Shown in pieces: positions 24,511 to 33,414 of a stretch of 49,974 nt of DNA. The notes beneath the pieces are model-generated. The model saw only the letters and a list, made by a program, of their open reading frames with translations. It had not been told where the DNA came from and searched no databases. How positions within the stretch are numbered: the first letter of the stretch is position 1; the number at the start of each line of letters is the position of its first letter. A program made the translations under genes and the position numbers. The stretch comes from Planctomicrobium piriforme (GTDB taxonomy: Bacteria > Planctomycetota > Planctomycetia > Pirellulales > UBA1268), in the NCBI GenBank assembly GCA_945861585.1, contig CAMAVC010000014.1, positions 1-49,974 of the forward strand, read 5' to 3'.

Positions 24511-25923
24511 ATGTCGAAGCGGAGACGGTCGAGGGGACGCCAAGGTTTTGGCGGCCCAGGTGGTCAGGGCGGCCAAGGCGGCCAGGGCGGATTTGGTCAG
24601 GGCCCGCAGGGGCAGGGTGGCCAAGGCTTCAATGGTGGCGGTGGTGGTGGCGGCTACGGTGGCCGGCGGCGGCGATATCGCCGGGGCGGTGGCGGTGGCG
24701 GCCCTGCGGGCGCCGGCATGGCGGGCGCCGGTGCCGTCGACATGGAAGGGGAAGGCATGCGTCCGCCGGACATGGAGCCGGATGTCGCCGAGAACGGCGA
24801 GCCGATCCCGCTCGAGCCCGGGCACGGCGTGCTCGAGATGCATCCCAACGGCTACGGATTTCTCCGCAGCGTCGACACGAACTACGTGCGCGAGCGGACC
24901 GATCCGTTCGTGCCCGGCACGATGGTCGAGCGGTATCGGCTGCGCGAGGGCGTCTCCATCAAGGCGCTCGTCCAGCCCGGCCGACGGCAGCAGGGGCCGC
25001 GGGTGAAGGAGATTCTGGAGGTCGAGGGCATGCCGCCCGACGACTACCCAAACGTGAAGTCGTTTGACCAACTCACGCCGATCAACCCCGAGGCCTGGCT
25101 GAGGCTCGAAACGGGCCAGCAGCCGCTCACGACGCGGGTGATGGACCTGCTCACGCCCCTGGGCAAGGGGCAGCGGGCGCTGATCGTGGCCCCGCCGCGC
25201 ACCGGCAAGACGGTGCTCCTCCAGCAGGTGTCGCAGGCGGTTTCCACCAACCACCCGGAGCTCTCGCTCGTGATGCTGCTCATCGACGAGCGGCCCGAGG
25301 AGGTCACCGACATGCGTCGCAGCGTCAAGGGCGAGGTGCTGGCCAGCAGCCTTGACTGCGACGTGGAGAGCCATGTGCGGCTGTCTCAGCTGGTGATCGA
25401 GCGGTGCAAGCGAATGGCCGAAACCGGCAAAGACGTGTTTCTCCTCATGGACTCGATCACCCGCATGGCCCGGGCCTTCAATAAGTGGGTGGGCAACACC
25501 GGCCGCACGATGTCGGGCGGTGTCGATATCAAGGCGCTCGACATTCCGAAGAAGCTGTTCGCCACGGCCCGTGTGTTCGAGGAGGGTGGGTCGCTGACGA
25601 TCGTGGCGACGGCCCTCATCGATACCGGGAGTCGGATGGACGAGCTGATCTTCCAGGAGTTCAAGGGCACCGGCAACATGGAGCTCGTGCTCGACCGCAA
25701 GCTCGCCGATCGGCGGGTGTGGCCGGCGATCGACATTTCGCAGTCGGGCACACGGCGCGAGGAGAAGCTGCTCGATCCCGACACGCTGCATGCCTGCAAC
25801 ATGCTGCGGCGCACGCTTTCCAGCATGCATCATGTCGACGCGATGGAGCAGCTCACGAAGCAGCTGGCGAAGTTCAAGAGCAACCGCGAGTTCATCTCGC
25901 TGATCGCCAGTTCGCGGGAGTGA
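24511..25923 (+). CDS. rho: Transcription termination factor Rho
   Basis: 470 aa. A hexameric RNA/DNA helicase that ends transcription at C-rich untranslated RNA. The first 100 residues are a G/Q/R-rich disordered extension (GGQGGQGGQ repeats at 14-38, RRRRYRR at 52-58) not present in E. coli Rho. The RNA-binding cold-shock fold starts near residue 105 (GHGVLEMHPNGYGFLRS). The P-loop PPRTGKT is at about residue 228, followed by Walker B (LVMLLIDERPEE) and the Q/R loops (SGGVDIKAL). It is preceded by a long leader and strong promoter, compatible with autogenous attenuation. Confidence 0.95.
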   Translation: MSKRRRSRGRQGFGGPGGQGGQGGQGGFGQGPQGQGGQGFNGGGGGGGYGGRRRRYRRGGGGGGPAGAGMAGAGAVDMEGEGMRPPDMEPDVAENGEPIPLEPGHGVLEMHPNGYGFLRSVDTNYVRERTDPFVPGTMVERYRLREGVSIKALVQPGRRQQGPRVKEILEVEGMPPDDYPNVKSFDQLTPINPEAWLRLETGQQPLTTRVMDLLTPLGKGQRALIVAPPRTGKTVLLQQVSQAVSTNHPELSLVMLLIDERPEEVTDMRRSVKGEVLASSLDCDVESHVRLSQLVIERCKRMAETGKDVFLLMDSITRMARAFNKWVGNTGRTMSGGVDIKALDIPKKLFATARVFEEGGSLTIVATALIDTGSRMDELIFQEFKGTGNMELVLDRKLADRRVWPAIDISQSGTRREEKLLDPDTLHACNMLRRTLSSMHHVDAMEQLTKQLAKFKSNREFISLIASSRE

Positions 25924-25946
25924 CCGAGGCCGGCAGGCCGGCCCGA

Positions 25947-26138
25947 CTACCGGTTGGCGGCGCGGGCGAGCCAGTAGGCGTACTGTGGGTCGCCACAGCG
26001 GAAGGAAAACACCGCGTCGGGCAGGCGGTCGTGGCCGTCCCCAGCCGACCGCACCCGCACGACGATCGCACCGTCGGCGCGGTGTTCGATCGTCAATCGT
26101 TCGTCAGGGATGGTGGAGGGTTTGGTCTGGGTGGGCAT
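25947..26138 (-). CDS. Small conserved hypothetical protein
   Basis: 63 aa starting MPTQTKPSTI. The segment RADGAIVVRVRSAGDGHDRLPDAVFSFRCGDPQYAYWLARA looks like a compact beta-rich fold. No signal or membrane segment. It converges with rho (23 bp apart). I do not recognise the family. The start was chosen as the Met nearest the conserved part; an upstream in-frame Met would extend into the promoter of the divergent gene. Confidence 0.5.
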   Translation of the reverse strand: MPTQTKPSTIPDERLTIEHRADGAIVVRVRSAGDGHDRLPDAVFSFRCGDPQYAYWLARAANR

Positions 26139-26239
26139 GATCGTGGGATCGTCGGAGCCGGTCTCGCAAGCATAAGTCACGGGCATGGGCATGCAAGTTT
26201 CGGGGTGTCGGCAGACGACGTGCGGCAACTCCCCCCATT

Positions 26240-26269
26240 TTGACACCCTGCGAAAATCACCCCTATACT
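26240..26269 (+). promoter_or_regulatory. Sigma-70-type promoter
   Basis: TTGACA (26240-26245), an 18-bp spacer and TATACT (26264-26269) lie about 36 bp before the start of the next gene. Both boxes match the consensus nearly perfectly. Confidence 0.8.
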
Positions 26270-26304
26270 CGGTCTGAATCGCTGCATTTCGGAGCCTGTC
26301 CTGC

Positions 26305-27048
26305 ATGACGCCCTACGCCTCGTTGGCCGACGACTTCTACATCAACATGAATCTGGCCACCGAGATGGAGCTTCCGGGCCAACGGGAAACCGTGCTTCAC
26401 TTCTTCGAGCGGATCCAGAAGAAGTTTCCGACGATGCGGAAGTTCTACTGCCGCGACAAACGCGATTACGTGCTCGAGGAAGACAAGGACCAGGGTCGCT
26501 ATCGGTGGGCTGCCGTGGAGGCGAAGCGGCTCTGTTCGGGGCAGGTGAACCCGCCTTCGATCGAGTCGGCCCTCGAGCAACATCGGCTGGTGCTCGACCT
26601 GGCCCCGCCGCTGCTCTCCGTGAGCCCCCTCGACTGCGAGGCCCTCGACCTGCTGTTTGGCTTCGATTTCGCCTACCGAGGCAACCACAACGCCCTCCTC
26701 GCCGAGGCGCTCGGCGTGGGATCGGCGCTCGACAGGGTGGCCGACCTTCCGGGAGGCCGCGTGATCAATTTCGAGCCCTCACTCACGATCGCCCTCGACG
26801 AGGACTGCCGGGTGCAGGTGCGCGTCAGCACCGAGACCCGCACGAACGCGTTTCAGGTGCGCACGGGCGAATTCGCCGAGGAGCAGCTCAGCGTCTACGT
26901 GACGGCGCGGCAGTATGGCAGCCTCGACCCGCAGACGACCTACGTCGACACGATCGACCGACTGACCCAGCTGGCCCGCGAGGTGGTCGATGCCTGTGTG
27001 ATCGAGCAGATCTTGAAGCCGCTCGCCCGCACGATCTCGCTGAAGTGA
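26305..27048 (+). CDS. Conserved planctomycete hypothetical protein
   Basis: 247 aa with no signal or membrane segment. The N-terminus (ADDFYINMNLATEMELPGQRETVLHFFERIQKKFP) is helical. The rest alternates strands and helices, with a conserved-looking segment GFDFAYRGNHNALLAEALGVGSAL. No catalytic motif is recognised. It is read from a strong promoter and stops with TGA directly in front of a run of R1 repeats. Likely cytoplasmic, function unknown. Confidence 0.75.
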   Translation: MTPYASLADDFYINMNLATEMELPGQRETVLHFFERIQKKFPTMRKFYCRDKRDYVLEEDKDQGRYRWAAVEAKRLCSGQVNPPSIESALEQHRLVLDLAPPLLSVSPLDCEALDLLFGFDFAYRGNHNALLAEALGVGSALDRVADLPGGRVINFEPSLTIALDEDCRVQVRVSTETRTNAFQVRTGEFAEEQLSVYVTARQYGSLDPQTTYVDTIDRLTQLAREVVDACVIEQILKPLARTISLK

Positions 27049-27162
27049 GGCTCGGGCTTCAGCCTGTCGGTGCCGGTGGAGGACAGGCTTTAGCCTGTCG
27101 GTGCGGGTGTAGGACAGGCTTTAGCCTGTCGGTATTCGTGACAGGCTGAAGCCTGTCCTACA
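27049..27162. repeat. Cluster of four R1 repeats
   Basis: A degenerate copy (27050-27070), two plus-oriented copies (27077-27099 and 27108-27130) and one reverse copy (27140-27162) follow the stop of the hypothetical gene. The last eight bases of another copy (27176-27183) overlap the TAG stop of the convergent Arg-rich gene. Alternating orientation would give both head-to-head and tandem stem-loops. Confidence 0.85.
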
Positions 27163-27179
27163 AAGAATGGCGACGTGTC

Positions 27180-28550
27180 CTACCGGCGTCGCCGGTCGTC
27201 GTCGCGGTCGGCCCGGGGGCGGCTCCGGGCGTCGAGGTTGCCGGCAATCACGATGCCGATCGCCTCCACCCAGCTCGGCACGTCGCGGACGGCGTTGAGA
27301 CCGCTTTCCACGAGCACGTCGTCGTCTTCCACGTGGCGCTGCTCGCGGCGCGGCTGCTCGTGCCCGCTCTCCTCGAGGCCCAGGAACTCGAGGCCTTCGT
27401 CGTCTTCGTCGTAGCCGCGTGCCACTGGAGCGAAATCATCCCGGCTTCGGCGGGCGAGGCTCGAACTCGACGACGTGCGTTCGCTGTCTGCGCTTCGCCG
27501 TCCCGGGCGGCTGCGTCGCCGTGTCGATTCACCTCCACTTTCGGCCGCCGGCCGCCGGCCCGGTTCGTCGCTCCGGCTCCGCCGGCGCCGCCGGCCCCGG
27601 CGCTCCCCACTTTCCGTTTTCGGCTTTGACTCGCGGGATTCCGACTGCCGTGCGGTCTGCGCGCGGCCGTAGCCCGAAGGCAGCGGTTCGTGGTCGAGGT
27701 CATGCGCGGGGCGGTCGGAGGAGGTCTGCGGAGGGGCACCTTCGCCACCCTGATCGCCCGACCGTTCGCCGGCACCCACTGCACGCCGCCCACCGCGTCG
27801 CCCACGCCGCCGCCGTCGCCGCCGCGGGCGACCATCCTCGTCGAGGGCCGGCTCGGCTGAGTCGCGGTCGGCACTCCGCGGTTCGTCGTCGAAATCATCG
27901 CCGCGTGCTGCCGGCCGATCGTCTGCGGAAGCGTGGTCGAGATCGGCATCACGGGAGTGGGACTCTTCGCGCGGCGGTGCGGCCAGTCCTTCGTCGCGTC
28001 GCCCCCGGCTGCCACGGCCGCGACCGCCGCGCCGCCCGCGGCGCCTGCGCGGACGGCCTTCACCGGCTTGGTCGTCGCCGCCACCTTCGCCGCGCGGCTG
28101 ATCGCCCTCGCGCGGTTCGCCCGCAGAGGCATCTCCGCGGGCGGCCCGTTCGCCCCGGTCTGCTCTCTCTGCACGCGCGGGCCGTTCGGCACGCTCCGTT
28201 CGTTCGACACGGCGAGGTTCTTCATCGAAGCCGAACTCCCGACGTTCCGTCACGGGGGGCCGTTCGACCGGCCGTGATTCGTGGCTCACGCGGGGCTCGG
28301 CAGGGCGGGCCTCGGCGGCGCGGCGCTCGGGCGGCCGTGCGGATTCATGCGTCGTGGGCAGGCCCAGGCTCGTGTCGAGGCCATCCCAGCCGGCGTTACT
28401 GCGCGGAGGGGGCGTTTTTGCGCCCTCCGCGCGCGGTGGCTGCCGGGGTTTTTCGGGCGGCCGTTGGGCCGGCGGGGGTGAGGCGTCGCGATTTGGCGAG
28501 GCGCCGAGCGAGTCGGCGAGGTTGGCCCAAGGATCTTTTGCGTCTGACAT
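27180..28550 (-). CDS. Arg-rich disordered protein with a short conserved C-terminal block
   Basis: 456 aa. Almost the whole chain is charged and low in hydrophobics: alternating acidic stretches and Arg islands ([47 protein letters not shown]). The RGG/RRG pattern is that of RNA-binding disordered tails such as those of RNase E or ribosome-associated factors. Only the start (DPWANLADSLG) and the end (NAVRDVPSWVEAIGIVIAGNLDAR) look conserved and could be folded or interaction motifs. The stop TAG is supplied by an R1 remnant. Function is unknown; binding of RNA or nucleic acid is an inference. Confidence 0.7.
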   Translation of the reverse strand: MSDAKDPWANLADSLGASPNRDASPPPAQRPPEKPRQPPRAEGAKTPPPRSNAGWDGLDTSLGLPTTHESARPPERRAAEARPAEPRVSHESRPVERPPVTERREFGFDEEPRRVERTERAERPARAERADRGERAARGDASAGEPREGDQPRGEGGGDDQAGEGRPRRRRGRRGGRGRGSRGRRDEGLAAPPREESHSRDADLDHASADDRPAARGDDFDDEPRSADRDSAEPALDEDGRPRRRRRRRGRRGGRRAVGAGERSGDQGGEGAPPQTSSDRPAHDLDHEPLPSGYGRAQTARQSESRESKPKTESGERRGRRRRRSRSDEPGRRPAAESGGESTRRRSRPGRRSADSERTSSSSSLARRSRDDFAPVARGYDEDDEGLEFLGLEESGHEQPRREQRHVEDDDVLVESGLNAVRDVPSWVEAIGIVIAGNLDARSRPRADRDDDRRRR

Positions 28551-28653
28551 GTGCAGTCCGTGGAGGGGCTCGGAGGTGAGGTGAGCTCACGCCGAAAAGA
28601 TACCAAAAACCGCTCGGCACGTCGCCTGGGGCCGGGCGGCCGCCGCCTCCGAC

Positions 28654-28775
28654 AAGCCCGAGGCGTAAGCCGAGAGGATGCCCCGCCCTGAGGCGTTGAC
28701 AGGCTGAAGCCTGTCCTCCATGTGACAGGCTGAAGCCTGTCCTCCACGGAAAGGCGTGAGCCGAGAGGATGCCCC
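28654..28775. repeat. Mixed R2-R1-R1-R2 repeat block
   Basis: An R2 half (28654-28684), two reverse-oriented R1 copies (28698-28720 and 28724-28746) and a trimmed R2 half (28752-28775) fill the gap between two same-strand genes. No gene is seen in 28551-28783. Confidence 0.8.
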
Positions 28776-28783
28776 AGGTCGGA

Positions 28784-30697
28784 TCAGGGCAAGATCAGTG
28801 AGCGGATCATGTTGCCGTTGTCGGCCACGTCGAAGAGAGGACGGTAGGGGCTCGCCAGGCTCCGCCGTGAGCGGCCTGCGGGATAGTAGACGAGGTTCAC
28901 CGACACGTTCCATGCCGCGGGGCCGTAGGAAGAGACCGTTCCGACGTTGTCAAGGACGGCCCGCTCGGACTGCTTCGGAATCAGGTAGGTGAACGTGCCT
29001 TCGAGCCCGAAGTTTCGCGACATCGGGGCCCGCATCGAGGAGCCGACGATGCCGTCGCCGTTACCCGACGCACCGCCCCACACCCGCCATTCGTTGGCGT
29101 CGCCGAAGTGCAGCCGGTAGAAGGCGGTGTAGAGGTCGATCGTGGTGCCCGTGACTTGGGTCTGGCGGCGGGGCGTGAAGATGCCGAGCTGCTCCGAGAC
29201 GTTGTGCGCGCCCCAGTAGCCGAGCTCGTGGTAGCCCCACACGTAGCTCAGTTCGCTGCGGACCTGGGCCAGGTTCATGTCGGTGTACCAGCCGTCGCTC
29301 AGGTAGTCGTACACGGCTCCGCCCTGCAGCCCGCGGCCCTCGAAGGCCCGGGTGAAGAATCCGGTGGTCACGAACACCTGGTCGCGGGAGCCCTTCGTGA
29401 ACTGCGTGCCGTTGACCGTGAGCGTAGTCGGCTGGAAGTTGGTCTGCACGCCGCGTGCGCCCACCTGCCAGCCGACGCCGAACGCGTTCCAGAACGGCAT
29501 CGACCAGTTGAGATACTCGTTGACGCCGTAGTTGCCGTTGATGCCGAGGTCTGTCGGGTTGGTGAAGCTCGTCACGCCGGCGCTGGCCGTGAAGTCGCGA
29601 TACCACTTCCAGCCGTAGTAGGGCCGGCCGAAGCGTCGCATCCAGCTGCAGAAGCGGCCGTCGAGCTCACACAGCGGCAGGCAGCAGGCGTCTTCGCAGT
29701 CTTCGTAGGCATAGGGATCGTCGTAAAACGAATCGACGTGCACCTGGGCCGGATACTGCCCCATCAACATGCCGTCCTCCGGCGACTGTCCGGTCATTGT
29801 GGGGTCGAACGAGCCGTCCATCGACATGCCCGACATGCCGGGCATGTCGGCGGGCATGCCGCCGAAGTCGAGGTCGGACATCGTCGAAGGAGCAGATGCC
29901 GAGGGCGCCGGGCTGGGGAGCGTCTGGGCTGTCGGGGGCTGGACTGCGGCCGGCAGGCGGCCCGGCACTGCCGTGTCGTCGAGTGCGGCCGCCTGCGGCG
30001 CCCGGGTCATCACCGAGGGAATGCCGTCGACGTTCATGGCGATGCGTTCGCCCTGTGGCCGGGTTTGCGGCCGGGCTTGTGACACGGCAGGGTTGAATCG
30101 CGGCGCGTCGCCGCCACCGTAGGGCCGAGCCATCGCGGCGACCTGCTGCGGTCCGGGGCGGCGCGACCCGCCTTCCTGGGCGAGCACGGGCCGGCCACGC
30201 TCTCCCTGCGGAGCACGGATCACGTTGACGCCGAAGACGCTGTCGGGGTCGGCAGGAGTCGATGTCTTCAGGCTGCCGGCGAGCCGATTATTGCTCATCC
30301 ATTCGCTGATGCCCGTGCCCCAACCCGTCGGCAGGCTCTGCCGCAGGGGCGCGTAGTTCGGAGCAGCGGCTGGAACGACCGCCGGCACGTCGGCGGGCAA
30401 CGACACCGAGGCGGCGGCGGACGGCGCGGGCATGCGTGGGGCAGCGGGCGCGGGCATGGCCTGCTGGGCGGGCCGTGCTGCCGTCGGGGCAGGTGTGGCG
30501 ACCGTGGCAGCCGGCGCTGCCGCAGCAGGCGCTGCTTCCACGGGCGCGGAGGCCGCGCGGTGCGGCGTCCAGCGGAGCTGATTCGCGCCGGCATCGGGCG
30601 CTGGCGAGGCCGTGTCTTGGGCCGCGGCGTCGAGCCAGCCCGTCATGGCGACGAGCACCGCAGCGATCAGGTTCAGCAAGCTGTTCCGCACGTTCAT
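28784..30697 (-). CDS. Outer-membrane beta-barrel protein, planctomycete type
   Basis: 637 aa. The signal peptide MNVRNSLLNLIAAVLVAMTGWLDAAAQ is preceded by a good Shine-Dalgarno (GGAGG). Residues 40-330 are Ala/Pro/Met-rich and probably disordered. From about residue 345 (CEDACCLPLCELDGRFCSWMRRFGRPYYGWKWYRDF) a Cys-containing linker leads into a stretch of alternating aromatic/Gly strands (NYGVNEYLNWSMPFWNAFGVGWQVGARG.., GYHELGYWGAHNVSEQLG..) typical of a beta barrel. I compare it to the BBP7/DUF6666-type families of planctomycetes. The role as an outer-membrane structural or porin-like protein is inferred. Confidence 0.75.
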   Translation of the reverse strand: MNVRNSLLNLIAAVLVAMTGWLDAAAQDTASPAPDAGANQLRWTPHRAASAPVEAAPAAAAPAATVATPAPTAARPAQQAMPAPAAPRMPAPSAAASVSLPADVPAVVPAAAPNYAPLRQSLPTGWGTGISEWMSNNRLAGSLKTSTPADPDSVFGVNVIRAPQGERGRPVLAQEGGSRRPGPQQVAAMARPYGGGDAPRFNPAVSQARPQTRPQGERIAMNVDGIPSVMTRAPQAAALDDTAVPGRLPAAVQPPTAQTLPSPAPSASAPSTMSDLDFGGMPADMPGMSGMSMDGSFDPTMTGQSPEDGMLMGQYPAQVHVDSFYDDPYAYEDCEDACCLPLCELDGRFCSWMRRFGRPYYGWKWYRDFTASAGVTSFTNPTDLGINGNYGVNEYLNWSMPFWNAFGVGWQVGARGVQTNFQPTTLTVNGTQFTKGSRDQVFVTTGFFTRAFEGRGLQGGAVYDYLSDGWYTDMNLAQVRSELSYVWGYHELGYWGAHNVSEQLGIFTPRRQTQVTGTTIDLYTAFYRLHFGDANEWRVWGGASGNGDGIVGSSMRAPMSRNFGLEGTFTYLIPKQSERAVLDNVGTVSSYGPAAWNVSVNLVYYPAGRSRRSLASPYRPLFDVADNGNMIRSLILP

Positions 30698-30835
30698 GGC
30701 CTCACTCCTCCGTGGAGAGTGCGGGGCGACCTTCGCCCGGCGCGGCTCTCCAATCGGTAGAGGTATCGGCATCGGTGCGAACGGAACTTCCGCCAAAATC
30801 AACGTGACAGGCAGGGTTTTCCCAGATTGCCTGTC

Positions 30836-31978
30836 TTACGCGAGGGCGGCGGCGAGGTCGTCGCGGAGATCCTCGAAGGCCTCCAGCCCGACGGCCAAGC
30901 GGATCAGGCCGTCGGCGATGCCCACGGCGCGGCGGGCTGCCGGCTCGTAGGAGCCGTGCGACATGACGGCGGGGAGTTCGATGAGCGACTCGACCGCCCC
31001 GAGGCTCACGGCAAGCTGGAAGAGCCGGGTCGACTCCACGACCCGGCGGGCCGTGGCCACGTCGCCATCGAGCTCGAAGCTCAGCAGGCTCCCGAAGCCG
31101 CCCGTCATCTGCCGCCGTGCGACCGCATGGCCGGGGTGGGACGCGAGGCCTGGGTAATGCACGGTCTTCACCCGCGGATGGGCGAGCAGCCATTCCGCAA
31201 GCCCGAGCGCCGTGGCCGACTGGGCACGCACCCGCAGTTCGAGCGTCTTGAGCCCGCGCGAGCACAGGAACGCCTCGAAGGGCCCCATCACGCCGCCGGT
31301 GGCGTTTTGCAGCCAGTGGAGCCGCGTGCCCAGCTCTGCATCGCGCGTGACGAGCGCCCCGCCGAGCAGGTCGCTGTGGCCGCCGATCGACTTCGTGGCC
31401 GAGTGCATCACGATGTCGGCGCCGTGGTCGAGCGGCCGCGAGAGCGCGGGCGTGGCGACGGTGGCATCGCAGGCGAGCAGCGCCCCTCCCGCATGCGCGA
31501 TCTCGGCGCAGGCGGCGATGTCGGTGATCGAGAGCAGGGGATTGCCGGGCGATTCGATCCAGAGGAGTTTCGTGCTGCCGTGCGACAGCGCCTGCCGGAC
31601 GGCGTCGATGTCGGTCGTGTCGACGGCCGTGATCGTGATGCCGTGGCCGGTGAGAAGCTTGTTGAACAGCCGCCATGTGCCGCCGTAGATGTCGGTGCCG
31701 GTGACGATCCGGTCGCCGGGGGCGAGCAGCTGCGTCACACAGTGCGTGGCCGCCATCCCCGACGCAAACGCCAGGGCCCGCGTGCCGCTGTCGAGGGCGG
31801 CGAGCGTGGCCTCGAATCCGCCGCGGGTCGGGCTCGCGGTGCGGGCGTAGTCGTAGGCCGCCGTCATCGAGGCGTCGGGCTGCACGAACGTGCTGGCCAC
31901 GTGGATCGGCGGCACGATGGCGCCGGTGGCGGGATCGCGGTCCTGGCCGACGTGGATCGCGCGGGTGCGAAACTGCAT
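30836..31978 (-). CDS. Cystathionine gamma-synthase/lyase-type PLP enzyme
   Basis: 380 aa. Cys/Met metabolism PLP family (fold type I). The catalytic lysine is in SATKSIGGHSD, and the Asp that holds the pyridine is in LLACDATVATP. TGTDIYGGTWRL and the substrate region ESPGNPLLSITDI are also present. These enzymes make or split cystathionine (methionine or cysteine synthesis). The first gene of the tandem pair lies 7 bp upstream, so the two form an operon. Whether it is the synthase or lyase cannot be decided by eye. Confidence 0.9.
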   Translation of the reverse strand: MQFRTRAIHVGQDRDPATGAIVPPIHVASTFVQPDASMTAAYDYARTASPTRGGFEATLAALDSGTRALAFASGMAATHCVTQLLAPGDRIVTGTDIYGGTWRLFNKLLTGHGITITAVDTTDIDAVRQALSHGSTKLLWIESPGNPLLSITDIAACAEIAHAGGALLACDATVATPALSRPLDHGADIVMHSATKSIGGHSDLLGGALVTRDAELGTRLHWLQNATGGVMGPFEAFLCSRGLKTLELRVRAQSATALGLAEWLLAHPRVKTVHYPGLASHPGHAVARRQMTGGFGSLLSFELDGDVATARRVVESTRLFQLAVSLGAVESLIELPAVMSHGSYEPAARRAVGIADGLIRLAVGLEAFEDLRDDLAAALA

Positions 31979-31985
31979 GGGATAC

Positions 31986-33212
31986 TCAGCCGAGGGCTTG
32001 GGCGAGGTCGGCCACGAGGTCGGCCGGGTCCTCGATGCCGCAGGCCAGGCGGATCATGGAGTCGGGGATGCGGAACGCCGTCCGCTCGGCGGGCGAGTAG
32101 TTCCAGTAGCTCATCACCATCGGCTGTTCGATGAGCGACTCGACGCCGCCGAGGCTCGGGCCAATCCGCGGAATCCTCACGGCATCGACCACGCGGGCCG
32201 TCTCGCGCCAGTCGGCGTCCTTCAAGAGAAAGGTGACGAGTCCGCCGTAGCCGCGCATCGTGCGGGCGGCGACGGCATGGAAGGGATGGCTTTCGAGGCC
32301 GGGATAGAGCACCCGCTCAACGCGCGGGTGCCGCTCGAGAAACCGGGCCACGGCGAGGCCGTTGGCGTTGTGCCGCTCCATCCGCAGGGCGAAGGTCTTC
32401 AGGCCGCGCTCGAGGAGGTAGGCGTTGTGGGGCGAGTTCACGCCCCCCATGATCCCGCGCAGGTGCCGCACCGGCTCGAGCTTGTCCTTGGAGCCCACCA
32501 CGACGCCGGCGAGCAGGTCGTTGTGGCCGCCGAGATACTTCGTGGCCGAGTGGAGCACGAAATCGACCCCGGCCTCGAGCGGCCGCAGGTTGTAGGGGGT
32601 GCAGAGCGTTGCGTCGATGAGCGTGAGCACGCCCTTGCGGCGGCCGATGTCGGCGAACCGTTCGATGTCGACGACGCTCAAGTGTGGATTGGTGGGCGAC
32701 TCGCTGACGATGAACTTCGTCCGCGGTGTGATTGCCGCTTCCATCGCGGCGTAGTCACAGGTGGGCACCTCGCGGAAGCCGACGCCGAACCGCGTGAGAT
32801 GCTTGCGGCAGAACTCACGGCTGCGGTGATAACACTCGTCGAAGAACACGATCTCTTCGCCCGCGTTGAGGTGCGCCATGAGCAGGCCCACGAGCGCCCC
32901 CATGCCGCTGGCGAAGAGCACGGCCATCTCGCCCCCGTCGAGGGCGGCGAGCTTGCGCTCGACCACCCGCTCGCCGGGATTGCCGTAGCGACCGTATTCC
33001 TCGCGCGGGTGCTCCTCCTCGATGAAGTCGACGATCGACTGCGTGTCGGCGAAGGTGTAGGTGGAGGCCGCGAAGATCGGATCGGTGATCGAATGGCCCG
33101 GCTTGTGACGGGCCTCGCCCGCGTGGACGGCGGCGGTCGAGGGGCCGAGGCCGGCGGTGTCGAGCGGCGCCGTGGGGTCGGTGTCGTGGGGAGACGGTGT
33201 CGGAGTGAGCAT
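31986..33212 (-). CDS. Second Cys/Met PLP-dependent enzyme, paralogue
   Basis: 408 aa. Same family as its downstream neighbour, but diverged and longer at the N-terminus (about 25 extra residues, HDTDPTAPLDTA). PLP lysine in SATKYLGGHND; YGRYGNPGERVVERKLAALDG is the subunit-crossing phosphate-binding segment. It could be the partner activity (synthase versus lyase, or O-acetylhomoserine sulfhydrylase). It is divergent from the PQQ-type propeller gene; the 202 bp between them hold only a weak TACACT -10 candidate. Confidence 0.88.
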   Translation of the reverse strand: MLTPTPSPHDTDPTAPLDTAGLGPSTAAVHAGEARHKPGHSITDPIFAASTYTFADTQSIVDFIEEEHPREEYGRYGNPGERVVERKLAALDGGEMAVLFASGMGALVGLLMAHLNAGEEIVFFDECYHRSREFCRKHLTRFGVGFREVPTCDYAAMEAAITPRTKFIVSESPTNPHLSVVDIERFADIGRRKGVLTLIDATLCTPYNLRPLEAGVDFVLHSATKYLGGHNDLLAGVVVGSKDKLEPVRHLRGIMGGVNSPHNAYLLERGLKTFALRMERHNANGLAVARFLERHPRVERVLYPGLESHPFHAVAARTMRGYGGLVTFLLKDADWRETARVVDAVRIPRIGPSLGGVESLIEQPMVMSYWNYSPAERTAFRIPDSMIRLACGIEDPADLVADLAQALG

Positions 33213-33414
33213 GCCGAGGGACCGCGAAAAAGGGCACGATACAGAAGCGACGGGCGATGTGCGGAGTCTAGTCGAGGGTGCGAGCAGTCACAAGGAATGC
33301 CGTGCCGTGCATGCTCGCCGCGCTCGACGGCCGCGCGACGCGACCGCTACACTCCGCACGACCAGCACCGTCACGGCGCCGCGTCGCATCTGTCTCCGCT
33401 TGGAATTCCGTGTC

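Noticed and set aside
24229-25833. 534-aa minus-strand ORF over rho
   Set aside because: Rho on the plus strand is unmistakable. The minus ORF is a shadow.
33213-33414. SAM riboswitch or T-box upstream of the PLP enzymes
   Set aside because: No recognisable S-box or T-box core, no terminator/antiterminator pair visible.
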